Made by a program: the position numbers and the translations under genes
Source: Paraburkholderia heleia NBRC 101817
Lineage (GTDB): Bacteria > Pseudomonadota > Gammaproteobacteria > Burkholderiales > Burkholderiaceae
NCBI RefSeq assembly: GCF_000739775.1
Contig: NZ_BBJH01000048.1
Location: 1-64,000 of the forward strand
Reading direction: 5' to 3'
DNA: 64,000 nt
In this document: piece by piece, positions 33,134-40,772 of the stretch
Numbering within the stretch: the stretch's first letter is position 1
Layout of the letters: every line of letters begins with the position of its first letter
The notes under the pieces: model-generated
Databases searched by the model: none
What the model saw: the letters and a program-made list of their open reading frames with translations, nothing else
What the model was told of the DNA's origin: nothing

Positions 33134-33253
33134 TTAGCGTGGGCGCAGCAGTTCCAGGCACTCGAACGTGGCTGCCATGTCGAGTGCTGTGAAATCGTCC
33201 TCGGTGCGGATGAGCGGATCGGCGCCGAGGACGCATCTGCCAGTGGTTGTCAT
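33134..33253 (-). CDS. 39-aa small ORF between ankyrin gene and nifO
   Basis: This short frame encodes 39 residues, starting MTTTGRCVLGADP and ending LELLRPR. Its ATG overlaps the ankyrin stop as ATGA, and it ends 10 bp before the nifO start. The coupling and the good codon use argue for a real small protein. It has two cysteines far apart and no membrane segment. It is too short for family assignment. Confidence 0.55.
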   Translation of the reverse strand: MTTTGRCVLGADPLIRTEDDFTALDMAATFECLELLRPR

Positions 33254-33873
33254 GCAGCTTTCTCTCTTGCAATATGGGCCTCGATTTCTCCACGTAGTGG
33301 ATCGGCGTGTTGCCGCCGAGGCGCGCCAGGAGACGCTTTCGTCTCGACACCTAGCCGGCGGGATACGCGGAGTAGTTCAAAACCGCGTTCCGCCGCCATG
33401 TCGAGTGCGTTTCGTCCGTCAGGCGCATAGAGACCCTCGCTTGCGCCATGAGCGAGCAGGAGTTGCATAAGTTCGACGCGGCCGCTGGCCGCGGCCTGCA
33501 TCAGGCAGGTAATGTCGTCGTCGTTCGCGTGGTCGATCTCGGCGCCTTCGTTGATCAGTCGCAGGATCGGCGCGGGTGCTCCGCCAAGACACGCATACCA
33601 GAGCGCGTGATTGCCGCTGTCGTCGAGCGCGTCGATGCGCACGCCGTGGGCGATCAGCGCCTCTACCAGACCGTCATCGCCGTGCAGCGCCGCCAGCATC
33701 AGCGGCGTCCTACCTTCGATGCCGCGCGAATGGGCGTTGGGGAAATCGTGGTTCGAGAGCCATGTCGCGAGCGCCGCAGATACGCTGCCCCGCGGTTTCG
33801 CGTCGGAGGAAGGCGTGCTGCGGAGGTCCCGGCTTTCGCACACGCCGGGGACGGTATCGGTGTGCAGTGTCAT
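33250..33873 (-). CDS. Ankyrin-repeat protein
   Basis: Of 207 aa, residues ~50-170 hold three to four ankyrin repeats with GRTPLMLAALHGDDGLVEAL, HALWYACLGG and ITCLMQAAASGRVELMQLLL. The start at 33873 (MTLHTDT) was chosen over the longer frame. Ankyrin proteins bind other proteins; in nif regions of other diazotrophs a similar gene protects or regulates nitrogenase, but this is not shown here. It overlaps both the 39-aa ORF and, in its region, no other gene. Confidence 0.85.
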   Translation of the reverse strand: MTLHTDTVPGVCESRDLRSTPSSDAKPRGSVSAALATWLSNHDFPNAHSRGIEGRTPLMLAALHGDDGLVEALIAHGVRIDALDDSGNHALWYACLGGAPAPILRLINEGAEIDHANDDDITCLMQAAASGRVELMQLLLAHGASEGLYAPDGRNALDMAAERGFELLRVSRRLGVETKASPGAPRRQHADPLRGEIEAHIAREKAA

Positions 33874-33959
33874 GATCACGCTGCGGCTCCGAAAATGGGC
33901 ATTGTGGGGGCGCGGGGGAGCGGCAACGACGCGATCCCCGGCGTGGGCACGGAAAATTG

Positions 33960-34568
33960 TCAAACGGGACGGTTTTCGTTGGGGTTGCGCACCGGTCCCA
34001 TCAGTTCGAGGCCTTCGCTGTAGGTGATCGTGTCGAACGTCACATCGAACCGGATTGCTGCATCGGCGACCGCGTCGAGCTTGCCGGCCGTGTCCTTCTT
34101 CTTCAGATCGTTCTTCTCGAGGTAGAGCAGTTCGAGCATTTCGTTATAGACCGTCGATTCGAGAATCGGCAGCACGTAGAACATCGCGCCCCTGTACGGT
34201 ACCTGGTAGCGTTTGCTCAGGTCGATGTTGTCGCAGAACAGAAAGTATTTTCCGCCGGCGCTTAGCGTGTCGCCTAGCACGTCGGCAACATCCTTCAGAT
34301 ATTCGAAACTCAGCAGCCAGCCGGCGAAAAACGGCAGATGTTTCTCGCCGATCGAGGCAACGGCCATGACCTGATCACACGTCAGTTCGGGTGGGCGCGC
34401 CTCGTCGGCGAGCTTTGGTGCGAAGCGCAACGCCAGTTCGCCGCGGAATCCGACCCGGCCGAACTGGTTCGTGAGTCCCTTGAGAACCGGATTGAGCAGC
34501 CGGCCTTCATGTTCGAGGCGGGCGAATGCGGTGTCGTCGAGTTCCTTGCGGGCAAGCGTAGCGGTCAT
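33960..34568 (-). CDS. Unknown protein in the truncated-haemoglobin operon
   Basis: I do not recognise this 202-aa protein. It is soluble, with conserved-looking motifs GRVGFRGELALRFAPKLADE, CDQVMAVASIGEKHLPFFAG and KYFLFCDNIDLSKRYQVPY. It has two cysteines. AAGGA precedes the ATG. It lies between the haemoglobin gene and the ankyrin gene; no promoter seems to lie between them, so it probably shares the sigma-54 promoter at 35081. Confidence 0.7.
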   Translation of the reverse strand: MTATLARKELDDTAFARLEHEGRLLNPVLKGLTNQFGRVGFRGELALRFAPKLADEARPPELTCDQVMAVASIGEKHLPFFAGWLLSFEYLKDVADVLGDTLSAGGKYFLFCDNIDLSKRYQVPYRGAMFYVLPILESTVYNEMLELLYLEKNDLKKKDTAGKLDAVADAAIRFDVTFDTITYSEGLELMGPVRNPNENRPV

Positions 34569-34648
34569 GACGGAGTCCTTTGCATCTTAAAAGTTGGGGC
34601 GGGCGGAAAATATCCAGAGTCGTTGGGTAAAAAGGCGCGAATCGCGAG

Positions 34649-35068
34649 TCAGGTTCCGGTGTTTCGCATCCAGTCTGCAATCCTGAAGAATGCGCGCATC
34701 AGTTCGTCGCGTAGCGCTGGGGCGGTGCCGGTTTCGTCGAGCGCCGCACGCATGCAGGAGAGCCACGCATCACGCTCGGCCGCTCCGATCGGGAATGCCG
34801 CGTGGCGCATGCGCAGTCGCGGATGTCCGCGCTCGTCCGAATAGCGCTTTGGGCCGCCGAGCCATTCGCACAGGTAGCGGACCAGCACCGTCTTTACCGG
34901 CGCGAGGTCAGGGGCGTGCATCGCGCGAATGCCGCGTGCGTCGGACCGTGTGTCCATATGCCGGTAGAACGCGTCGACGATGCGCGTCACCGCCGGCTCT
35001 CCGCCAATGGCATCGAAATGGGTCGAGGTGCGTCGCACGTCGACGGCAGGAGTCGTGAGCGGGTTCAT
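34649..35068 (-). CDS. glbN: Truncated haemoglobin, group II
   Basis: This 139-aa globin has Tyr B10 (Y35), the GGPKRY...HPRLRMRH signature with proximal H89, and Trp G8 (W102). It binds O2 or NO and may keep free oxygen low or detoxify NO during nitrogen fixation. The start is unclear: the ATG at 35068 lies only 14 bp after the -12 GC of a sigma-54 promoter, so the transcript would be nearly leaderless. A downstream GTG (residue 11) is possible. Confidence 0.88.
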   Translation of the reverse strand: MNPLTTPAVDVRRTSTHFDAIGGEPAVTRIVDAFYRHMDTRSDARGIRAMHAPDLAPVKTVLVRYLCEWLGGPKRYSDERGHPRLRMRHAAFPIGAAERDAWLSCMRAALDETGTAPALRDELMRAFFRIADWMRNTGT

Positions 35069-35080
35069 GGCGTCGTTCAG

Positions 35081-35096
35081 TGCAACAAACGTACCA
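35081..35096 (-). promoter_or_regulatory. Sigma-54 promoter of the truncated-haemoglobin operon
   Basis: On the minus strand the sequence reads TGGTACGTTTGTTGCA, one mismatch from TGGCAC-N5-TTGCA. It lies 84 bp from the NifA site at 35180-35195. The short distance to the glbN ATG (14 bp after the GC) is unusual. Confidence 0.65.
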
Positions 35097-35179
35097 ACTA
35101 CAAAATAGCCGGATCCGACCTGTATGCGTGGGTCAGGCCGCGCGGCGGCGGTGTTGTTTGCGACGAAACGCGCACGGTT

Positions 35180-35195
35180 TGTCGGGAAGACGACA
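35180..35195. promoter_or_regulatory. NifA activator site between divergent nifH and glbN promoters
   Basis: TGTCGGGAAGACGACA fits TGT-N10-ACA exactly. It is 91 bp from the nifH -24 and 84 bp from the glbN -24, in the middle of the divergent promoter region. No second exact site was seen between 35100 and 35285. Confidence 0.8.
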
Positions 35196-35285
35196 ACCGC
35201 GGTTCCCACCCGGTATGAGCGCAGGGGGCGCTGCAAACGCGTGACAGGTCCGGTTTATCGGGGATTCCGAAGATTCGCTGCGAAT

Positions 35286-35301
35286 TGGCATGAAAGCTGC
35301 A
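35286..35301 (+). promoter_or_regulatory. Sigma-54 promoter of nifH
   Basis: TGGCATGAAAGCTGCA has the GG/GC at the right spacing, with CTGC for TTGC. It is 162 bp before the nifH ATG, a long leader for this operon. Confidence 0.75.
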
Positions 35302-35462
35302 CTGGAGCAGTCCGCGCGGACACACTCCGGCCGATGCGTGACTCGACAGAAGAAGACCATACGGACACCGCAGGCTGAGGACATGGTCGCGGCTTGGCAG
35401 CCCTGAAGCTCAACCCTGATTTTTAACCCAGCTTTCAACCTTTCCAGAACTGGAGAACGTCA

Positions 35463-36344
35463 ATGTCTCAACTTCGTCAGATCGCCTTTTACGGCAAAGG
35501 CGGGATCGGCAAGTCCACCACGTCGCAGAACACGCTCGCGGCGCTCACCGACCTCGGGCAGAAGATCCTGATCGTCGGCTGTGACCCGAAGGCCGACTCG
35601 ACCCGCTTGATCCTGCACGCGAAGGCGCAGGACACCATTCTCTCGCTTGCCGCAGAAGCCGGCTCGGTAGAAGACCTCGAACTCGAGGACGTGATGAAGA
35701 TCGGCTACAAGGACATCCGTTGCGTCGAGTCGGGTGGTCCGGAACCGGGCGTCGGCTGCGCGGGCCGTGGTGTCATCACGTCGATCAACTTCCTCGAGGA
35801 GAACGGCGCCTACGACGGCGTCGACTACGTCTCTTACGACGTGCTCGGCGACGTGGTGTGCGGCGGTTTCGCCATGCCGATCCGCGAGAACAAGGCGCAG
35901 GAAATCTACATCGTGATGTCCGGCGAGATGATGGCGATGTACGCGGCGAACAACATCTCGAAAGGCATTCTGAAGTATGCGAACAGCGGCGGCGTGCGTC
36001 TTGGCGGTCTCGTGTGCAACGAGCGCCAGACCGACAAGGAGCTCGAACTCGCGGAGGCGCTCGCGGGCATGCTCGGCTCGAAGCTGATCCATTTCGTGCC
36101 GCGCGACAACATCGTGCAGCACGCGGAGCTGCGTCGCATGACGGTGATCGAGTTCGCGCCGGATTCGAACCAGGCGAACGAGTATCGCCAGCTTGCGAGC
36201 AAGATCCACAACAACGCGGGCAACGGCACGATTCCGACGCCTATCACGATGGACCAGCTCGAAGACCTGCTGATGGAGCACGGCATCATGAAGGCCATCG
36301 ACGAATCGCAGGTCGGCAAGAGTGCGGCTGAACTGACCGCCTGA
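35463..36344 (+). CDS. nifH: NifH, nitrogenase Fe protein
   Basis: This 293-aa homodimer-forming ATPase hands electrons to the MoFe protein. The P-loop is GKGGIGKST (11-19). The [4Fe-4S] ligands are C99 (GVGCAGRG) and C133 (VVCGGFAMP). R102 in CAGRGV is the residue ADP-ribosylated by DraT in some diazotrophs; no draT/draG gene is in the window. A GGAG lies 8 bp before the ATG. Confidence 0.98.
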   Translation: MSQLRQIAFYGKGGIGKSTTSQNTLAALTDLGQKILIVGCDPKADSTRLILHAKAQDTILSLAAEAGSVEDLELEDVMKIGYKDIRCVESGGPEPGVGCAGRGVITSINFLEENGAYDGVDYVSYDVLGDVVCGGFAMPIRENKAQEIYIVMSGEMMAMYAANNISKGILKYANSGGVRLGGLVCNERQTDKELELAEALAGMLGSKLIHFVPRDNIVQHAELRRMTVIEFAPDSNQANEYRQLASKIHNNAGNGTIPTPITMDQLEDLLMEHGIMKAIDESQVGKSAAELTA

Positions 36345-36430
36345 ACCAATGCCGAGACGTCGGTCCGGTGCACAGATGGCGCACCGGGCCGGCCTTCGGC
36401 GAAGCCCATTCCTCACATACGGAGCAATCC

Positions 36431-37894
36431 ATGACCGCCACGGTTGAAGAGCGCAAGGCCGCGAACAAGGCCCTGATCGACGAAGTGCTGAAGGCCTATC
36501 CCGAAAAAATGGCCAAGCGGCGCGCCAAGCATTTGGGCACCTTCGAGGAAGGCAAGCCCGACTGTGGCGTGAAATCCAATATCAAGTCGCTGCCCGGAGT
36601 GATGACGATTCGTGGCTGTGCGTATGCCGGCTCGAAGGGAGTCGTCTGGGGCCCAATCAAGGACATGATCCACATCAGCCACGGTCCGGTCGGCTGCGGC
36701 CAGTACTCGTGGGCGGCGCGCCGGAACTACTACATCGGCACGACCGGCATCGACACGTTCGTCACGATGCAGTTTACGTCGGATTTCCAGGAAAAGGACA
36801 TTGTGTTCGGCGGCGACAAGAAACTCGACAGGATCATCGACGAGATTCAGGAACTGTTCCCGCTGAACAAGGGCATCTCGATCCAGAGCGAGTGTCCGAT
36901 CGGCCTGATTGGCGACGACATCGAGGCCGTGTCGAAGAAGAAGAGCACGCAGTACAACGGCCATACGATCGTGCCGGTGCGCTGCGAAGGCTTTCGCGGC
37001 GTGAGCCAGTCGCTGGGGCACCACCTCGCGAACGACGCGATCCGCGACTGGGTGTTCGACAAGGCGGATCCGGAAAAGCGCCCCGAATTCGAGTCGACAC
37101 CGTACGACGTTGCGATCATCGGCGACTACAACATCGGTGGTGATGCGTGGTCAAGTCGCATCCTGCTCGAGGAGATCGGCCTGCGCGTGATCGCGCAGTG
37201 GTCGGGCGACGGCTCGATCGCCGAGCTGGAGAACACGCCGAAGGCGAAGCTGAACGTGCTGCATTGCTACCGCTCGATGAACTATATCAGCCGGCACATG
37301 GAAGAGAAGTATGGCATTCCGTGGGTCGAATACAACTTCTTTGGCCCGACAATGATCGAGAAGAGCCTGCGGGAGATCGCGAGCCACTTCGACGATACGA
37401 TCAAGGCGAATGCCGAGAAGGTTATTCAGAAGTACCGTCCGCTGGTAGACGCAGTGATCGCGAAGTTCAAGCCGCGCCTGGAGGGCAAGAAGGTCATGCT
37501 GTTTGTGGGTGGGCTACGCCCGCGCCACGTGATCGGCGCCTACGAGGATCTCGGCATGGACGTCGTCGGCACTGGCTACGAATTCGGCCACAACGACGAC
37601 TATCAGCGCACGACGCACTACGTGAAGAATGGCACGTTGATCTACGACGACGTGACCGGCTACGAATTCGAGAAGTTTGTCGAGCAGGTTCAGCCGGACC
37701 TTGTCGGCTCGGGCATCAAGGAGAAATACGTATTCCAGAAGATGGGCGTGCCGTTCCGCCAGATGCACAGCTGGGACTATTCCGGCCCTTATCACGGCTA
37801 CGACGGTTTTGCGATCTTCGCGCGCGACATGGACATGGCGATCTCGAGCCCAGTATGGAGTCTCGCGAAGGCGCCGTGGAAAAACGCCGCATAA
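36431..37894 (+). CDS. nifD: NifD, MoFe protein alpha subunit
   Basis: This 487-aa subunit holds FeMo-co. P-cluster ligands are C63 (RGCAYAG), C89 (GPVGCGQ) and C155 (SECPIG). FeMo-co ligands are C279 (LHCYRSMNY) and H445 (QMHSWDYSG). The N-terminal 20 residues resemble those of Azotobacter NifD. It lies 86 bp after nifH and 91 bp before nifK. Confidence 0.98.
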   Translation: MTATVEERKAANKALIDEVLKAYPEKMAKRRAKHLGTFEEGKPDCGVKSNIKSLPGVMTIRGCAYAGSKGVVWGPIKDMIHISHGPVGCGQYSWAARRNYYIGTTGIDTFVTMQFTSDFQEKDIVFGGDKKLDRIIDEIQELFPLNKGISIQSECPIGLIGDDIEAVSKKKSTQYNGHTIVPVRCEGFRGVSQSLGHHLANDAIRDWVFDKADPEKRPEFESTPYDVAIIGDYNIGGDAWSSRILLEEIGLRVIAQWSGDGSIAELENTPKAKLNVLHCYRSMNYISRHMEEKYGIPWVEYNFFGPTMIEKSLREIASHFDDTIKANAEKVIQKYRPLVDAVIAKFKPRLEGKKVMLFVGGLRPRHVIGAYEDLGMDVVGTGYEFGHNDDYQRTTHYVKNGTLIYDDVTGYEFEKFVEQVQPDLVGSGIKEKYVFQKMGVPFRQMHSWDYSGPYHGYDGFAIFARDMDMAISSPVWSLAKAPWKNAA

Positions 37895-37985
37895 AAACCC
37901 CCTTTTCCAGGCGCAAGCGGTCGGCGGCCTGCGAGGCTGCCGCTTCGGTCGCCGACCCCATCGATATCGATTCAGGAGTTTCGCC

Positions 37986-39545
37986 ATGCCACAATCTGCC
38001 GACAAGATTCTCGATCACGAACTGCTGTTCCGCGAGCCGGAATACCAGGAAATCTTTCGCACGAAAAAAGAGCACTTCGAATTCAACCATCCGGACGAAA
38101 CCGTCAAACAGGTGGTTGAATGGACGAAGACCGAAGATTACAGGCAGAAGAATTTTGCCCGCGATGCGCTGACGGTCAATCCGGCTAAAGCATGCCAGCC
38201 ACTGGGTGCGGTATACGTGGCGAACGGCTTTCACAAGACGCTCAGTTTCGTGCACGGTTCGCAGGGCTGTGTCGCGTACTACCGTTCGCATTTCTCGCGG
38301 CACTTCAAGGAGCCCACCTCGTGTGTCAGTTCGTCGATGACCGAGGATGCCGCAGTGTTCGGAGGGCTGAATAACATGATTGACGGGCTCGCGAACGCAT
38401 ACAACCTGTACAAGCCGGAGATGATCGCGGTGTCGACCACCTGCATGGCGGAGGTGATCGGGGACGATCTCGATGCGTTCATCAAGAACAGCAAGCAGAA
38501 GGGCAGTGTGCCGGAAGAATACGACGTTCCGTTCGCGCACACGCCAGCGTTCGTCGGCAGTCACGTGACCGGTTACGACAACGCACTGCTCGGGATTCTC
38601 AAGCATTTCTGGGACGGCAAGGCAGGCACGACGCAGCCGTTGGTGCGCGTGCCGGACGACAGCGTGAACTTCATTGGCGGCTTCGACGGCTTCGTGGTCG
38701 GCAACATGAAGGAAATCCGGCGGATCTTTGAACTGTTCGGAGTGAAGGTCAATGTGATCTGCGATCCGTCCGAGACGTGGAACACGCCGACCGACGGTGA
38801 ATTTCGCATGTATGAAGGCGGCACGACGAAGGAGGAGGTCGAGCAGGCGTTGCACGCGAAGGCGACGTTCGTGTTTCAGGAATACTGCTGCGAGAAGACC
38901 AGCAAGTTCATCGCGGAGCACGGGCAGGAGGTCGTAGTGCTGAACGCGCCGGTCGGCGTCGCGGGAACCGATCGCTTCCTGATGGAAATCTCGCGCGTGA
39001 CTGGCAAGCCGATTCCCGCTGCGCTCGAAAAGGAGCGTGGCCAGCTCGTCGACGCGATGGCGGACAGCCAGGCGCACCTGCATGGCAAGCGCTTCGCCCT
39101 GTACGGCGATCCGGACCAGATGCTCGGCTACACGCAGTTCCTGCTTGAGCTTGGCACAGAACCGGCGCATGTGCTCGCGACCAATGGCAACGACGCCTGG
39201 GCGGCGAAGGTTCAGGCGCTCTTCGATGCGTCACCTTACGGTGCGGGCTGCAAGGTCTATCCGAAGCGAGACCTGTGGCACATGCGTTCATTGCTCTTCA
39301 CGGAACCGGTGGATTTCCTGATCGGCAATACGTACGGCAAGTACCTGGAACGGGACACGAAAACACCGCTGATCCGAATGGTGTTCCCGATCTTCGACCG
39401 TCACCACTATCACCGCTATCCGACGTGGGGCTACGACGGCGCGCTGCGCACGCTCGTGATGCTGCTCGACGAGTTCTTCGAGACCCTCGACGCGAACACG
39501 ATCGTAGCCGCGAAGACGGACTACAGCTACGACATCATCCGTTGA
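37986..39545 (+). CDS. nifK: NifK, MoFe protein beta subunit
   Basis: This 519-aa protein has P-cluster ligands C70 (KACQPLGA), C95 (GSQGCVAY) and C153 (STTCMAEVIGD). It is of the longer type (Azotobacter class) with an extended N-terminus. The start at 37986 follows AGGAG. It forms the alpha2-beta2 core with NifD. Confidence 0.98.
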   Translation: MPQSADKILDHELLFREPEYQEIFRTKKEHFEFNHPDETVKQVVEWTKTEDYRQKNFARDALTVNPAKACQPLGAVYVANGFHKTLSFVHGSQGCVAYYRSHFSRHFKEPTSCVSSSMTEDAAVFGGLNNMIDGLANAYNLYKPEMIAVSTTCMAEVIGDDLDAFIKNSKQKGSVPEEYDVPFAHTPAFVGSHVTGYDNALLGILKHFWDGKAGTTQPLVRVPDDSVNFIGGFDGFVVGNMKEIRRIFELFGVKVNVICDPSETWNTPTDGEFRMYEGGTTKEEVEQALHAKATFVFQEYCCEKTSKFIAEHGQEVVVLNAPVGVAGTDRFLMEISRVTGKPIPAALEKERGQLVDAMADSQAHLHGKRFALYGDPDQMLGYTQFLLELGTEPAHVLATNGNDAWAAKVQALFDASPYGAGCKVYPKRDLWHMRSLLFTEPVDFLIGNTYGKYLERDTKTPLIRMVFPIFDRHHYHRYPTWGYDGALRTLVMLLDEFFETLDANTIVAAKTDYSYDIIR

Positions 39546-39558
39546 TTGGAGCGCGGTC

Positions 39559-39879
39559 ATGGCAGATCCGGTACTGATCAGGTTCACGCAGGACGGCCGC
39601 AGGGTCGACGTGATCGACGGCTGGGTCTGCCTGGCCGGCGTACGCGAGGCGGACCAACTGGTGCCGCTGCCCGAACACCCGAACCGGCAGGCGATCGCGC
39701 GCCAGGTGCCGGGAGCGACGCACGTGGCGGGGCGCTTGCCACTCACGCACGCAGAGGCGGCAATCGCATTGGGAGCGCTCTGCGCCGCGCAGCGCCAGTT
39801 CGACGCAAGTCCGGCCGGCATAGCCCAGCGTATTCGAAAGGCTGTCTGGGCGAAGGTCGCTGCCGAGGGCGTCGAATAG
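39559..39879 (+). CDS. Unknown protein after nifK
   Basis: This 106-aa soluble protein lies 13 bp downstream of nifK, in the same transcript. Features: IDGWVCLAGVREADQLVPLP and LPLTHAEAAIALGALCAAQRQ. It has two cysteines. I know no function; as the only gene between nifK and the next unknown, it may act on the MoFe protein. Its G+C and codon use match the nif genes. Confidence 0.65.
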   Translation: MADPVLIRFTQDGRRVDVIDGWVCLAGVREADQLVPLPEHPNRQAIARQVPGATHVAGRLPLTHAEAAIALGALCAAQRQFDASPAGIAQRIRKAVWAKVAAEGVE

Positions 39880-40026
39880 CATGCGTGGCTCGTGCTGGAG
39901 CGGGCAGTGGGGTAGCGTCGCGACGCGACAGCTGATGTCCGGGAGCGCGCTTCGCGGCGGGTTGCCGGCGGACGCTGATGCGGGATCCACTGGCACTTTA
40001 ATGCATCGGCGGACTGGGGGCGACTC

Positions 40027-40506
40027 GTGATCTACGTGGTGGAACTACCTGTGGGTGGCAAGCCCAAAGCCTGGTTTGCGTACGATGAGGCGGACTTCGC
40101 GCGCAAGGTCGCAGCTTCGGACCCGCTCCGGCCGGAGGAAATATACGATTCGGTGACACCCCGTGAACTCCTCGAATTCAGCGGACAAGCGCCGGATGTC
40201 GGCGCGCGGACGCAATACCCGTCGATTTGCGCAATCGGAGATGCGCATGGCTGGGACACGCCGCTCTACCGCGCGGACTATCTGCTCGGCCGTGGCGTTT
40301 GCCAGCATGAGCCAGTGACGCTGCTCGACGCGTCGTTGGCGGCGCTCAATGCGCGCGGACACTGTCTTGTCTACTTGAACGATCGAGCAGCCATCAGTGC
40401 ATTCGAGGGGGCAGATGCACGTCTTGCGGGCAAGTCGCACTGGTCTGCGCGGCGTGCGCTGTACGAGCAACTGGTGGCGCTTGAAGTTCTCGCGGATGAC
40501 AACTGA
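40027..40506 (+). CDS. Unknown protein upstream of nifE
   Basis: This 159-aa protein is not recognised. It begins MIYVVELPVGGKPKAWFAYD and has motifs such as TPLYRADYLLGRGVCQHE. There are three cysteines and no membrane helix. It starts 147 bp after the previous gene. A TGGCAC element lies 36 bp upstream, but its -12 spacing is one base short, so it may use the nifH transcript. Its place between nifHDK and nifEN suggests a role in MoFe maturation. Confidence 0.65.
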   Translation: MIYVVELPVGGKPKAWFAYDEADFARKVAASDPLRPEEIYDSVTPRELLEFSGQAPDVGARTQYPSICAIGDAHGWDTPLYRADYLLGRGVCQHEPVTLLDASLAALNARGHCLVYLNDRAAISAFEGADARLAGKSHWSARRALYEQLVALEVLADDN

Positions 40507-40624
40507 TGCGTGGCGGGGAGAACGGGGTGTGCGCCGTTACCCGGCCGGTGTCCCGACCGCGCGAGCGCGGCGCAGGATGACGACGGCGGCCGTCAGCCGC
40601 TGTCGCGTTTGCTTCGTCCAGCCG

Positions 40625-40640
40625 TGTCGCAATCCGTTCA
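40625..40640. promoter_or_regulatory. Imperfect NifA site upstream of nifE
   Basis: TGTCGCAATCCGTTCA fits TGT-N10-ACA with one mismatch (TCA). It is 82 bp upstream of the nifE -24 element. Confidence 0.4.
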
Positions 40641-40721
40641 AATCCTCCAAACGGCGTTCCGATGTCGACGTTCGGCGACGGGTCGATCCGCGAGGACGCC
40701 GCCTGGCGTGCAGCACAGCCG

Positions 40722-40737
40722 TGGTACAGAACTTGCC
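40722..40737 (+). promoter_or_regulatory. Sigma-54 promoter of nifE
   Basis: TGGTACAGAACTTGCC fits TGG-N10-GC spacing with TTGC at -12. The ATG of nifE is 36 bp downstream. The same TGGTAC variant occurs in the glbN promoter. Confidence 0.8.
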
Positions 40738-40772
40738 AGTCGTGATGAAACCCGTATCGTCAGGAGCCTGCC

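Noticed and set aside
39991..40005. TGGCAC-TTTAA-TGCA as sigma-54 promoter of the 40027 gene
   Set aside because: The distance between GG and GC is nine bases, one short of the invariant ten. The start codon spacing would fit, but such spacing is rarely functional.
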